NCBI GenBank assembly: GCA_910585595.1
Contig: CAJUET010000008.1
Span: 1-64,000 of the forward strand
Source: an uncultured Christensenella sp.
Lineage (GTDB): Bacteria > Bacillota > Clostridia > Christensenellales > Borkfalkiaceae
Length of the DNA stretch: 64,000 nt
Reading direction: 5' to 3'
Under the pieces are notes generated by a model. The model was not told where the DNA came from and did no database searches. It saw only the letters and a program-made list of their open reading frames with translations. Made by a program: the position numbers and the translations under genes. The first letter of the stretch is position 1. The number at the start of each line of letters is the position of its first letter. This document shows positions 24,402-32,913 of the stretch, piece after piece.

Positions 24402-27047
24402 ATGGCTAAAAAGTATTGTTACCTTTTTACGGAAGGTAACGCGAAGATGCGCGAGATTCTCGGCGGTAAGGGCGCAAACCTTGCGGAAATGACGAATATC
24501 GGACTTCCCGTACCTCAGGGTTTTACGATTTCGACCGAAGCGTGCACGCAGTATTATGAGGACGGCAAAAAGATCAACGACTCCATTCAGGCGGAGATCA
24601 TGACCTACATCGACAAGATGGAAAAAATCACGGGTAAAAAGTTCGGCGACAAAGAGAATCCTCTTCTCGTCTCCGTCCGTTCGGGAGCGCGCGCTTCCAT
24701 GCCCGGCATGATGGACACCATTTTGAACCTCGGTCTGAACGAGACGGTCGTCAATACGATCGCCGCAAAGTCGAACAATCCCCGTTGGGCGTGGGACTGC
24801 TACCGCAGATTTATTCAGATGTTCTCCGACGTCGTTATGGAAGTCGGCAAAAAATATTTCGAAAAGCTCATCGATGAGATGAAAGAGAAGAAGGGGATCA
24901 CGCAGGACGTCGAACTCAGCGCAGACGATTTGAAGACCCTTGCAAACCAATTCAAAGCGGAATACAAAAAGCAGCTCGGCAAGTCGTTCCCCGACGATCC
25001 TAAGGAACAGCTCTTCGAGGCAATCAAAGCGGTGTTCCGTTCGTGGGACAACCCCCGTGCGAACATCTACCGTATGGATCACGACATCCCTTACAGCTGG
25101 GGTACTGCGGTCAATGTGCAGATGATGGCGTTCGGCAATATGGGCGACAACTGCGGTACGGGCGTTGCGTTCACGCGCAATCCCGCGACGGGCGAGAAGG
25201 GGCTCATGGGCGAGTTTCTCACGAACGCACAGGGCGAAGACGTCGTTGCAGGCGTTCGTACCCCCATGCCCATCGCAAAGATGGCGGAAGTGTTCCCCGC
25301 AGTTTACAAGCAGTTCCAGGAAGTGTGCAAAACGCTTGAAAATCACTACCGCGATATGCAGGATATGGAGTTTACCGTCGAGAACGAAAAGCTTTATATG
25401 TTGCAGACCCGTAACGGTAAGCGTACCGCGGCTGCGGCGATCAAGATTGCTTGCGATCTCATCGACGAAGGCATGATCACGGAGCAGGAAGCGCTTATGC
25501 AGATCGACGCGAAGTCCCTCGATATGCTCCTTCACCCTCAGTTCGATCCCAAGGCTTTGAAAGAAGCGGACAAGAAGAACGTCGTCGGCAAAGGCATTGC
25601 GGCTTCCCCCGGCGCGGCGGCAGGTTCGATCGTATTTACCGCAGAGGATGCCGTTATCGAAGGCAAGAAGGGCAAAAAGGTAGTGCTTGTCCGTCTTGAA
25701 ACCTCCCCCGAGGATATCGAAGGAATGAAGTACGCGCAGGGTATCCTTACGGTGCGCGGCGGACAGACTTCGCACGCGGCGGTCGTTGCGCGCGGTATGG
25801 GAACGTGCTGTGTTTCCGGCTGCGGCGATATTAAAATGGACGAGGAGAACAAGCGCTTCACCCTCGCAGGCAAAGTTTATCACGAGGGCGACGGGATCTC
25901 CCTTGACGGATCGACGGGTCACATTTACGATTGCATTATCCCCACGATTCCCGCAGATCCCAACAGCGGATACTTCGGCAGGATCATGGAGCTTGCGGAC
26001 AAGTATAAAGCGCTCGGCGTTCGCACGAATGCGGATACGCCCAAGGACGCAAAGCAGGCGGCGGCGTTCGGCGCACAGGGTATCGGACTTTGCCGTACCG
26101 AGCATATGTTCTTCGGCGAAGGCAGAATCGATAAGTTCCGTGAAATGATCTGCTCCGAGACGGTTGAAGAGAGAGAAGAGGCTCTTGCAAAGATCGAGCC
26201 TATGCAGCAGGCGGACTTCGAGGGCTTGTTCGAAGCACTCGGCGGCTATCCTGTTACGATCCGTTTCCTCGATCCCCCGCTCCACGAGTTCGTTCCCACG
26301 GACGAAGCGGATATCGAAGCGCTTGCAAAGACGCAGGGCAAGAGCGTTGCGCAGATCAAACAGCTTATCTCCGACCTGCACGAGTTCAACCCCATGATGG
26401 GGCACAGAGGATGCCGTTTGACGGTAACGTATCCCGAAATCGCAGTGATGCAGACGAAGGCGGTTATCAAGGCTGCGATCGCCGTTCAGAAGAAGCATAA
26501 AGACTGGAAGGTCGTTCCCGAAATTATGATTCCCTTGACGGGCGAATCCAAAGAGATGAAGTTCGTCAAAGATATCGTCGTAAAGACTGCGGACGAGGTT
26601 ATCGCAAAGGCAAAGGCGGATTTGAAGTACGAAGTCGGTACCATGATCGAAATTCCCCGCGCTGCGCTTACGGCGGACGCGATCGCGAAGGAAGCGGAGT
26701 TCTTCTGCTTCGGTACGAACGACTTAACGCAGATGACCTTCGGGTTCTCGCGCGACGACGCCGGCAAATTCCTTCCCAGCTACTACGCGAACAAGATTTA
26801 TGAGAGCGATCCTTTCGCAAGACTCGATACGACGGGCGTAGGACAGCTCATGGAAATGGCAGTTAACAAGGGAAGAAGTGTTCGTCCCGAAATGCACTGC
26901 GGTATCTGCGGCGAGCACGGCGGCGATCCTTCGTCCATCGAGTTCTGCCACAAGATCGGGCTTTCTTATGTATCCTGCTCGCCTTACCGCGTGCCGATCG
27001 CACGCCTTGCGGCTGCACAGGCGAATATCAAAAACCCGAGAAAGTAA
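24402..27047 (+). CDS. ppdK: pyruvate, phosphate dikinase
   Basis: An 881-residue enzyme interconverting pyruvate + ATP + phosphate and PEP + AMP + pyrophosphate. The N-terminal nucleotide-binding part has SVRSGARASMPGMMDTILNLGLN (about 90-112) and GDNCGTGVAFTRNPATGEKG. The swivelling phosphohistidine domain has GGQTSHAAVVARGMG. The C-terminal TIM barrel has GLCRTEHMFF, MIEIPRAALTA, GTNDLTQMTFGFSRDD and the catalytic Cys in MHCGICGEHGG. It gives the cell a pyrophosphate-linked route between PEP and pyruvate and pairs with pckG at 15.5 kb. AGGAGG precedes the ATG, and codon use is strongly biased, as in a highly expressed gene. Confidence 0.98.
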   Translation: MAKKYCYLFTEGNAKMREILGGKGANLAEMTNIGLPVPQGFTISTEACTQYYEDGKKINDSIQAEIMTYIDKMEKITGKKFGDKENPLLVSVRSGARASMPGMMDTILNLGLNETVVNTIAAKSNNPRWAWDCYRRFIQMFSDVVMEVGKKYFEKLIDEMKEKKGITQDVELSADDLKTLANQFKAEYKKQLGKSFPDDPKEQLFEAIKAVFRSWDNPRANIYRMDHDIPYSWGTAVNVQMMAFGNMGDNCGTGVAFTRNPATGEKGLMGEFLTNAQGEDVVAGVRTPMPIAKMAEVFPAVYKQFQEVCKTLENHYRDMQDMEFTVENEKLYMLQTRNGKRTAAAAIKIACDLIDEGMITEQEALMQIDAKSLDMLLHPQFDPKALKEADKKNVVGKGIAASPGAAAGSIVFTAEDAVIEGKKGKKVVLVRLETSPEDIEGMKYAQGILTVRGGQTSHAAVVARGMGTCCVSGCGDIKMDEENKRFTLAGKVYHEGDGISLDGSTGHIYDCIIPTIPADPNSGYFGRIMELADKYKALGVRTNADTPKDAKQAAAFGAQGIGLCRTEHMFFGEGRIDKFREMICSETVEEREEALAKIEPMQQADFEGLFEALGGYPVTIRFLDPPLHEFVPTDEADIEALAKTQGKSVAQIKQLISDLHEFNPMMGHRGCRLTVTYPEIAVMQTKAVIKAAIAVQKKHKDWKVVPEIMIPLTGESKEMKFVKDIVVKTADEVIAKAKADLKYEVGTMIEIPRAALTADAIAKEAEFFCFGTNDLTQMTFGFSRDDAGKFLPSYYANKIYESDPFARLDTTGVGQLMEMAVNKGRSVRPEMHCGICGEHGGDPSSIEFCHKIGLSYVSCSPYRVPIARLAAAQANIKNPRK

Positions 27048-27061
27048 GGAAAAATACGATG

Positions 27062-27097
27062 CCCTCCCTTATGTTTTTATGAGGGAGGGTAATTTTT
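27062..27097 (+). terminator. terminator of ppdK
   Basis: CCCTCCCT and AGGGAGGG around a T-rich loop, followed by a T run. Confidence 0.88.
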
Positions 27098-27355
27098 TTG
27101 AGGCGGGAATGAAAGAAAATTGTTGCAGATGTTATTGTTTGCAAAAAGCTAAACCGTTTCGCGTTCAATCTCGGTTTAATAATCGCGCTTCTTGCATAAT
27201 GCATCGTGTCATATGATTGTGTTGCGTGTTGGGGCGGCATAGCTGTATTTAACGCTTGTAAAAAAGGAACAAAAGGAAAATCTCGAACCCGAAGAAACTA
27301 CGAATCAGGAATAGACCGAACAACAAAAAAACTCCGCAAAGGCGGAGCTTTTTTG
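27098..27355. other. intergenic stretch, possibly with the end of a decayed gene
   Basis: No gene with a start can be supported here. The frame ending in TAG at 27315-27317 would encode a hydrophilic stretch (LVKKEQKENLEPEETTNQE) that looks like a protein C-terminus. It is preceded by in-frame stops and followed by a terminator-like hairpin (CTCCGC and GCGGAG with T run, 27331-27354). This may be the remnant of a lost gene and its terminator. Otherwise nothing is seen. Confidence 0.35.
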
Positions 27356-27383
27356 TTGCTAATTTTTAAATTTGTGTTACAAT
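27356..27383 (+). promoter_or_regulatory. promoter of the 27425 gene
   Basis: TTGCTA (27356-27361), 16-base spacer, TACAAT (27378-27383), followed by GAGG six bases before ATG. Confidence 0.6.
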
Positions 27384-27424
27384 ACTATTTACAAACAGTT
27401 TCTTATCGGAGTACAGAGGTTGTT

Positions 27425-28144
27425 ATGACAAAAAAACAAAGACTGATCGATTTTATTCCCTGTCTTGCGGCGGTCGTATTGAGCGTTGTTTGCGTTTTCG
27501 TTTACTTTTTTGCGTTCCGCAAAAGTTATTACCTTGACGTCGTCAAGGCGGCGATGGTGCCCGTGTGCGCGCTCGTGATTCCCGTCATCAATCTCATTTT
27601 TAAGATCAGAATCCCGTTTGCATTCAATATCGCTGTTGCGGCGTTTGCCTTCTGCGGGCTCGACCTTGCTTCTGTTTTATGTTTTTACGATTTTGTTCCG
27701 TATTTTGATAAAATGCTGCACACCGCGTTCGGGATCGTGGGCGCGTTCGGCGTGATGATGGCGCTCCTTTACGGCAAGGGCGAACGTATGAAGCCCTGGT
27801 GTTTTTTCCTTGTGATCCTGCTCGGCGTGTTGGGGCTTGCTGCCCTTTGGGAGATATTCGAGTACACGGTCAGCGCGATCACGGGCGCCGATTTACAGCG
27901 CTGGGCTCCCGATTTTGCCGAAGTCGGAACAATGACAGTGGAAGACTTTTTTAAGACTTACAACCCGCTTTGGGATACGATATGGGACATTATCGTAGCC
28001 TTTATCGGCGTGATACTTTTTTTCGGCATTATTTTGATCGATAAATTTTGTAAATACAGAATGTGCAAAAGTATTTACAGTCAGGTTAATTACAGGGGTA
28101 AACGGAGGGAAGAAAAACAAGACGCGCCGACAGGCGAAGAATAA
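27425..28144 (+). CDS. polytopic membrane protein, YjdF/DUF2238-like
   Basis: A 239-residue protein with about six membrane helices. The conserved pattern DKMLHTAFG, ALWEIFEYTVSAITGADLQ and DTIWDIIVAFIG resembles YjdF/DUF2238 inner-membrane proteins, which share D-x-x-H, W-E-x-x-E and D-T-x-x-D signatures inside or next to helices. Their function is not known; the conserved acidic and His residues in the membrane might bind a metal or an ion. The tail after residue 210 is positively charged. The start is ATG at 27425; the frame is open upstream but crosses the promoter. The next gene, an MFS permease, starts 19 bases on. Confidence 0.8.
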   Translation: MTKKQRLIDFIPCLAAVVLSVVCVFVYFFAFRKSYYLDVVKAAMVPVCALVIPVINLIFKIRIPFAFNIAVAAFAFCGLDLASVLCFYDFVPYFDKMLHTAFGIVGAFGVMMALLYGKGERMKPWCFFLVILLGVLGLAALWEIFEYTVSAITGADLQRWAPDFAEVGTMTVEDFFKTYNPLWDTIWDIIVAFIGVILFFGIILIDKFCKYRMCKSIYSQVNYRGKRREEKQDAPTGEE

Positions 28145-28163
28145 CGCGCCCGCGCCGAAAGAC

Positions 28164-29363
28164 ATGAAATTATCTTACCGCCATACGGTTGCCGCGAGTT
28201 TTATCGGCTATGTCGTGCAGGCAATCGTGAACATATTCGTACCGCTACTGTTCGTTACCTTTCAGGCGCAGTACAACATTCCACTGAGCGAGATTACGGT
28301 TTTGATAGCCGTAAATTTTGCCGTTCAGCTTTCAATTGATTTCTCCTCCGCATTTTTTATCGATAAAATGGGTTACCGTGCGGCGGCGATTACGGCGCAC
28401 GGCTTCGCGGCGGCGGGGTTGATTTTTTTGACCTTTCTGCCCGACTTGTTTACGAATGCCTTTTGGGGACTTCTTATTTCCGTTGTCGTCTATGCGTTCG
28501 GAGGCGGACTTATAGAAGTTATCGTAAGTCCGATCGTAGAATCCTGTCCGACTAAAAACAAAGCGCAGATCATGGGGGTCTTACACTCCTTCTATTGTTG
28601 GGGTTCGGTTTTGGTCGTCGGGCTTTCCACGCTCTTCTTTTCGCTGTGCGGAATCAGAAATTGGAAGATCATGACCTGCGTCTGGGCGGCGGTCCCGATT
28701 TGCAACCTTGTTTACTTTATCTTTGTGCCGCTTGCGCCGCTTTCGGCGGAAGGCGGCGGAGGACTGAAAGAGGTCCTTAAAAATAAATATTTGTGGCTCT
28801 TTATGCTCGTCATACTGTGCGCCGGAGCGTGCGAGCTCGCGATCAGCCAATGGGCTTCGCTGTTTGCGGAAAAGGGGCTGGGCGTTTCAAAGACGGTCGG
28901 CGATCTTGCCGGTCCCGCCGTATTCGCGCTTCTTATGGGAATTTCCCGCCTGATCTACGGAAAGCTGAGCAAAAAAATAAGTATTGAATTTTTAATGCTG
29001 TGCGGGGGACTTTTGTGCATTGCGGCGTACCTGATCATTGCGCTCGTGCCGCATCCCGCGGCGGGGCTGGTCGGCGTCGGACTTTGCGGATTCTCCGTAG
29101 GATCGCTGTGGCCGGGTGCGTTCAGTTCTGCGGTAAATAGTGTGAGAGGCGGAACGTCGCTGTTTGCGTTTTTGGCGCTTGCGGGGGATACGGGCTGCAT
29201 TCTCGGCCCCGCCGTTGCGGGCGCGTTCGGCGACGATCTGCATACGGGCATACTCGCGGCGGTTGCGTTCCCCGTAATTTTGACGGCGGCGCTTGTTCCG
29301 CTTCTCGTTAAAAATCGTAAAAAAAAGAAGGAGGAGTTAAGGAGCGAAAGTGGTAGAGATTAG
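28164..29363 (+). CDS. MFS transporter
   Basis: A 399-residue major facilitator with about 12 hydrophobic helices. Features are the cytoplasmic loop FFIDKMGYRAAA between helices 2 and 3 (motif A-like: D-x-x-G-R variant), VVYAFGGGLIEVIVSPIVESCP in helices 4-5, and LIYGKLSKKISIEFLM between helices 8 and 9. The pattern is closest to the FucP/sugar-type MFS group, but the substrate cannot be told. It ends in a charged KNRKKKKEELRSESG tail that overlaps the start of the phosphopantetheinyl transferase by 14 bases. The ribosome binding site is weak (GAAAG). Confidence 0.9.
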   Translation: MKLSYRHTVAASFIGYVVQAIVNIFVPLLFVTFQAQYNIPLSEITVLIAVNFAVQLSIDFSSAFFIDKMGYRAAAITAHGFAAAGLIFLTFLPDLFTNAFWGLLISVVVYAFGGGLIEVIVSPIVESCPTKNKAQIMGVLHSFYCWGSVLVVGLSTLFFSLCGIRNWKIMTCVWAAVPICNLVYFIFVPLAPLSAEGGGGLKEVLKNKYLWLFMLVILCAGACELAISQWASLFAEKGLGVSKTVGDLAGPAVFALLMGISRLIYGKLSKKISIEFLMLCGGLLCIAAYLIIALVPHPAAGLVGVGLCGFSVGSLWPGAFSSAVNSVRGGTSLFAFLALAGDTGCILGPAVAGAFGDDLHTGILAAVAFPVILTAALVPLLVKNRKKKKEELRSESGRD

Positions 29364-29976
29364 CTATATCGATACCGCTTCTTTTACTGCGGAGCGCTAT
29401 CGGGAAATATTGAATAGGCTTTCCGTTGAGAGAAGGGAAAAAGCGGAACGCTGCCGCACGGAGCGTGCCGCATATCTTTCGGCGGGGGCGGGGTATCTTC
29501 TGGACTGCGCTTTGCGCCGTGCGGGCTTTCGGGAAGCGGCCTTCACCTACGGCGAGCACGGAAAGCCTTATTTGAACGGATTTTGCTTCAATCTCTCGCA
29601 TAGCGGAACGTTGGCGGTGCTGGCGGTGGCGGACGGAGAGGTGGGCGTGGACGTCGAGAAGATCGCCGCCGCCTCCGATAAACTCATCCGTCGCGTTTGC
29701 ACGGAGCGCGAGTGCGCGTATTTATTTAGTTTTTCCGAAGAGGAGCGTGCGCGGGAATTTTTCCGCATTTGGACGGCGAAGGAGAGCGCGGCAAAATTTT
29801 TGGGAGCGGGGCTTGCCTCGCCCAAACATCTCGAAGTCGATTTATCATGCAAAGAGGTGAAGCGGGGGAGCGCGTCCTTTCCGATTCGGGAATATGCGCT
29901 TGACGGGTACGCGCTGACTGTCTGTGCCGAGGAGGCGTTTTGTTCCGCGCCGAAAGAGGTTCTGTTTCCGTTGTAG
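29350..29976 (+). CDS. 4'-phosphopantetheinyl transferase, Sfp-type
   Basis: A 208-residue Sfp-superfamily enzyme that moves phosphopantetheine from CoA to a carrier-protein Ser. The key motifs are present: GKPYLNGFCFNLSHSG (about 71-86), GVDVEKI (98-104, with the Mg-binding Asp/Glu) and FFRIWTAKESAAKFLGAGL (about 137-155). The start is GTG at 29350, with AAGGAG nine bases before it, inside the MFS gene. As no polyketide or peptide synthetase is near, its partner may be the fatty-acid acyl carrier protein (replacing AcpS) or an unlinked cluster. Confidence 0.93.
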   Translation: MVEISYIDTASFTAERYREILNRLSVERREKAERCRTERAAYLSAGAGYLLDCALRRAGFREAAFTYGEHGKPYLNGFCFNLSHSGTLAVLAVADGEVGVDVEKIAAASDKLIRRVCTERECAYLFSFSEEERAREFFRIWTAKESAAKFLGAGLASPKHLEVDLSCKEVKRGSASFPIREYALDGYALTVCAEEAFCSAPKEVLFPL

Positions 29977-30000
29977 CGGCGCGGAATTACACGTTTCCGC

Positions 30001-30030
30001 TTGACGGCGGATATGATAAAGTGGTATGAT
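30001..30030 (+). promoter_or_regulatory. promoter of dxs-nadA
   Basis: TTGACG (30001-30006), 18-base spacer, TATGAT (30025-30030). Confidence 0.6.
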
Positions 30031-30088
30031 GAAGAGGAGATCCCGTAGGGCTCGCAAGAGCCGGACGAAGCGGATCGGCGGTAAAACA

Positions 30089-31945
30089 GTGCTTGAAAAC
30101 TTACATTCGCCCGACGTATTGAAGGTGCTCACCGTAGAGGAGACCTATTCGCTCGCGGACGAAATCAGAGAAAAAATTATCGATACCGTCTCTCGGAACG
30201 GCGGGCACTTGGCTTCCAACCTGGGTTTGGTGGAGGTCACGCTTGCTTTACATCGGGTTTTCAATGCGCCCAAGGATCAGTTTCTCTTCGACGTGGGGCA
30301 CCAAAGTTATGCGCACAAGCTCGTTACGGGACGGGCGGAGGAATTTTCCACGCTGCGTCAAAAGAACGGGATCTCGGGCTTCGAAAGAGGCGGAGAGAGC
30401 GCTTACGACGCTTTGAGCGAAGGGCACAGCGGCGTTTCGCTTTCGCAGGCGTTGGGGCTTGCGGCGGCGAACAGGCTGAACGGCAGCGACGCTTACACGG
30501 TGGCGGTCATCGGCGACGGGTCGCTTACGAACGGAATGATCTACGAGGCGCTCAACAACTGCGCCGATAAAGAACTTAGACTTTTGATCGTCGTGAACGA
30601 CAACGGTATGTCGATTTCCGCGAACATCGGGGGAATGCACAACCACCTGACCAAGCTTAGAACGAGCAAACGCTATTTCAGCTTTAAATACCGTTTGGAG
30701 CGCGTTTTAAGAAAGATGCCCCTGATCGGAAAACTCATCGACAGAACGCTTCGCGGCTTCAAGCGGTTTTTGAAGAGTGTGTTTGTGCGCAATACCGTGT
30801 TCGAGGATATGGGCGTGAAGTATTACGGCCCTATCGACGGGCACAACTTAAAAAAACTCATCAATATTTTCAACGAGGCGAAATCGCACAATACGATCGC
30901 CGTCGTCAACGTAAAAACGAAGAAGGGGAAAGGTTATAAGTTTGCGGAAGAAAAGCCGGGCGTGTATCATTCGGTCGCGCCCTTTGACCGCGAAAAAGGC
31001 GTGCAGCCCTCCGCCTCGGATAGCTTTACGAAGGAGGCGGGCAGGCTTCTTTCCGATCGTGCAAAAACGGATCCGGGAATTTGCGCCCTGACAGCCGCCA
31101 TGAGCGACGGGACAGGGCTTACGGAATTTTCCGAACAATTCCCCGAACGTTTCTTTGACGTGGGGATTGCCGAGGAGCACGCCGTCACCTTTTCGGGCGG
31201 ACTTGCGAGAAACGGGTTAAAGCCCGTCGTCGTGCTTTACTCGACCTTTGCGCAGCGGGTGTGCGATCAACTGTTGCACGACGTGTCGCTGCAAAATCTT
31301 CCGCTTACATTGCTCCTGGATCACTGCGGGTTCGTCGAGGGGGACGGGATCACGCATCAGGGAATATTCGACGTGCCGTTGTTTACCGCGGTGCCGAATA
31401 CGGAAATTTACGCGCCTGAAACCTATGGGGAACTTTCGGCGGCGTTCGACCGTGCGCTTGCAAGCGGAAAAATATCGATCGTCCGCTACCCCAAAGGCGG
31501 AGAGATTGCGGGGGAGAGGGAAGAGACGGAAGAGGAGGACTTCGCTTATTCTCCCGAAATCGAAAGGGCGGAAGTCGTGATCGCGACCTACGGACGGGTT
31601 TCGTCTGCGGCGCGCGGGGCGGCGGCGCGTTTGAACGAAAAGCGAAGAGCGGGTGTTTTGCGGCTCAAAAAAATCTTCCCGCTCGATTTTGATAAAATCG
31701 CTTCGCTTTTGAAGAGCGCAAAAACTGTTTGCTTTCTCGAAGAGGGGAGCAAGACGGGCGGAATCGGCGAGAAGTTTGCGGCAGGGTTTTCGGGGAAGTG
31801 CAAGGTGTTCGTGCACGCGATCGAAGGGTTTGCAGGGCAGGGTTCTCTTAGTGAGCTGTTCGAAGAATACGGATTTACTTCCGAAAAAATCACAGAGGAA
31901 ATCGAAAGAAGGTTCAGCGATGACGATACGGGAAATGCAGAATGA
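30089..31945 (+). CDS. dxs: 1-deoxy-D-xylulose-5-phosphate synthase
   Basis: A 618-residue thiamine-diphosphate enzyme that joins pyruvate and glyceraldehyde 3-phosphate in the first step of the MEP isoprenoid pathway. Visible are GGHLASNLGLVEVTLALH (about 31-48), FDVGHQSYAHKLVTGR, the TPP motif GDGSLTNGMIYEALNN, and in the pyrimidine-binding domain FDVGIAEEHAVTFSGGLA and DHCGFVEGDGITHQG. I place the start at GTG 30089 (protein VLENLHSPDVLKVLT), which matches the family N-terminus; an ATG at 30026 overlaps the -10 box and adds only Arg/Lys-rich sequence. ispE of the same pathway is at 50.9 kb. The end overlaps nadA by 26 bases. Confidence 0.95.
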   Translation: MLENLHSPDVLKVLTVEETYSLADEIREKIIDTVSRNGGHLASNLGLVEVTLALHRVFNAPKDQFLFDVGHQSYAHKLVTGRAEEFSTLRQKNGISGFERGGESAYDALSEGHSGVSLSQALGLAAANRLNGSDAYTVAVIGDGSLTNGMIYEALNNCADKELRLLIVVNDNGMSISANIGGMHNHLTKLRTSKRYFSFKYRLERVLRKMPLIGKLIDRTLRGFKRFLKSVFVRNTVFEDMGVKYYGPIDGHNLKKLINIFNEAKSHNTIAVVNVKTKKGKGYKFAEEKPGVYHSVAPFDREKGVQPSASDSFTKEAGRLLSDRAKTDPGICALTAAMSDGTGLTEFSEQFPERFFDVGIAEEHAVTFSGGLARNGLKPVVVLYSTFAQRVCDQLLHDVSLQNLPLTLLLDHCGFVEGDGITHQGIFDVPLFTAVPNTEIYAPETYGELSAAFDRALASGKISIVRYPKGGEIAGEREETEEEDFAYSPEIERAEVVIATYGRVSSAARGAAARLNEKRRAGVLRLKKIFPLDFDKIASLLKSAKTVCFLEEGSKTGGIGEKFAAGFSGKCKVFVHAIEGFAGQGSLSELFEEYGFTSEKITEEIERRFSDDDTGNAE

Positions 31946-32837
31946 GATTCTGCGCTTAAAAAAAGAGAAGGGAGTTTTGATCCTTGCGCACTCCTACGAG
32001 AGGCAGGAGATTTTGGAAATCGCCGACGTCACCGGCGACAGCTACCGTCTTGCGTGCTCGGTCAAGGGCGCAAAAGAGCAAACCGTTTTAATGTGCGGCG
32101 TGCGGTTCATGGCGGAGACAGTCAAGATCCTCGCTCCCGAAAAGCGCGTGATTCTCTCGCATAAAGATGCCGGCTGCCCTATGGCGGACGGGCTCACGCC
32201 CGCGCTTTTGAAGGAATTGCAGGCAAAGTATCCGAATGCCGTTACGGCGGCATATATCAACACTACGGCAAAGGTCAAGGCGCTGAGCGACGTTTGCGTG
32301 ACGTCCTCTTCCGCAGTCAAAGTGCTCTCCCGCCTTGCGGATAAGGAAATTTTGTTCGTGCCCGACTGCAACTTGGGCGGGTACTGTAAAAAGCGGCTTC
32401 CGGAAAAGACTTTTCACTTTTTCAACGGGGGCTGTCCCGTCCATATGTGCGCGAGGCTCGGGGATGTGCTTTCCGCAAAGGCGGAACACCCGAACGCGCT
32501 CCTGCTTGTTCACCCCGAATGCGGCGCAGAGGTCGCGGAAAGGGCGGACTATGTAGGTTCGACGAGCGGTATTACGGACTTTGTCCGCGGAAGTTCGCAC
32601 GGCGAGTTTATCATCGGAACGGAGAACGCGATCGCGGAGCATCTGGAATACGAATTTCCCGATAAAAAGTTTTATCGGCTTTCGCAAAATCTCGTTTGCG
32701 CGGATATGCGCCTGACAACCTTAAAGAGCGTTTGGGACTGTCTTGCGGAACACGGCGGCGAAGAAATTATCCTGGACGAGCCTTTGCGTCTTGCCGCAAA
32801 AAAATGTATTGACAAAATGATCGAATTGGGCGGTTGA
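31920..32837 (+). CDS. nadA: quinolinate synthase A
   Basis: A 305-residue [4Fe-4S] enzyme that condenses iminoaspartate and dihydroxyacetone phosphate to quinolinate for NAD synthesis. The three cluster Cys are expected in VLMCGVRFMAET, in the middle region near GGCPVHMCARLG, and in VHPECGAEVAERAD. The triplicated fold is also shown by LILAHSYERQEI, FVPDCNLGGYC and the C-terminal VCADMRLTTLKS. The ATG lies inside the dxs end. nadB and nadC, usual partners, are not next to it. A bidirectional terminator follows. Confidence 0.95.
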   Translation: MTIREMQNEILRLKKEKGVLILAHSYERQEILEIADVTGDSYRLACSVKGAKEQTVLMCGVRFMAETVKILAPEKRVILSHKDAGCPMADGLTPALLKELQAKYPNAVTAAYINTTAKVKALSDVCVTSSSAVKVLSRLADKEILFVPDCNLGGYCKKRLPEKTFHFFNGGCPVHMCARLGDVLSAKAEHPNALLLVHPECGAEVAERADYVGSTSGITDFVRGSSHGEFIIGTENAIAEHLEYEFPDKKFYRLSQNLVCADMRLTTLKSVWDCLAEHGGEEIILDEPLRLAAKKCIDKMIELGG

Positions 32838-32868
32838 AAAAAGCGGATAAGTTCCGATCAATAACTGT

Positions 32869-32906
32869 AAAAACAGCCCTCGGCATTTCGCCGAGGGCTG
32901 TTTTTT
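32869..32906. terminator. bidirectional terminator between nadA and the P-type ATPase
   Basis: AAAACAGCCCTCGGC and GCCGAGGGCTGTTTTTT around a five-base loop, between convergent genes. Confidence 0.95.
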
Positions 32907-32913
32907 GTGGTCT

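Noticed and set aside
24387..26498. 703-codon open frame antisense to ppdK
   Set aside because: Caused by the strong codon bias of ppdK; no ribosome binding site, no recognisable protein, and ppdK on the other strand is certain. The long antisense frames over dxs, alaS, gyrA and the giant lipoprotein gene were dismissed for the same reason.
27206..27424. Longer N-terminus for the YjdF-like membrane protein
   Set aside because: The 73 extra codons cross a terminator-like hairpin and the promoter at 27356-27383; ATG 27425 has a GAGG site.
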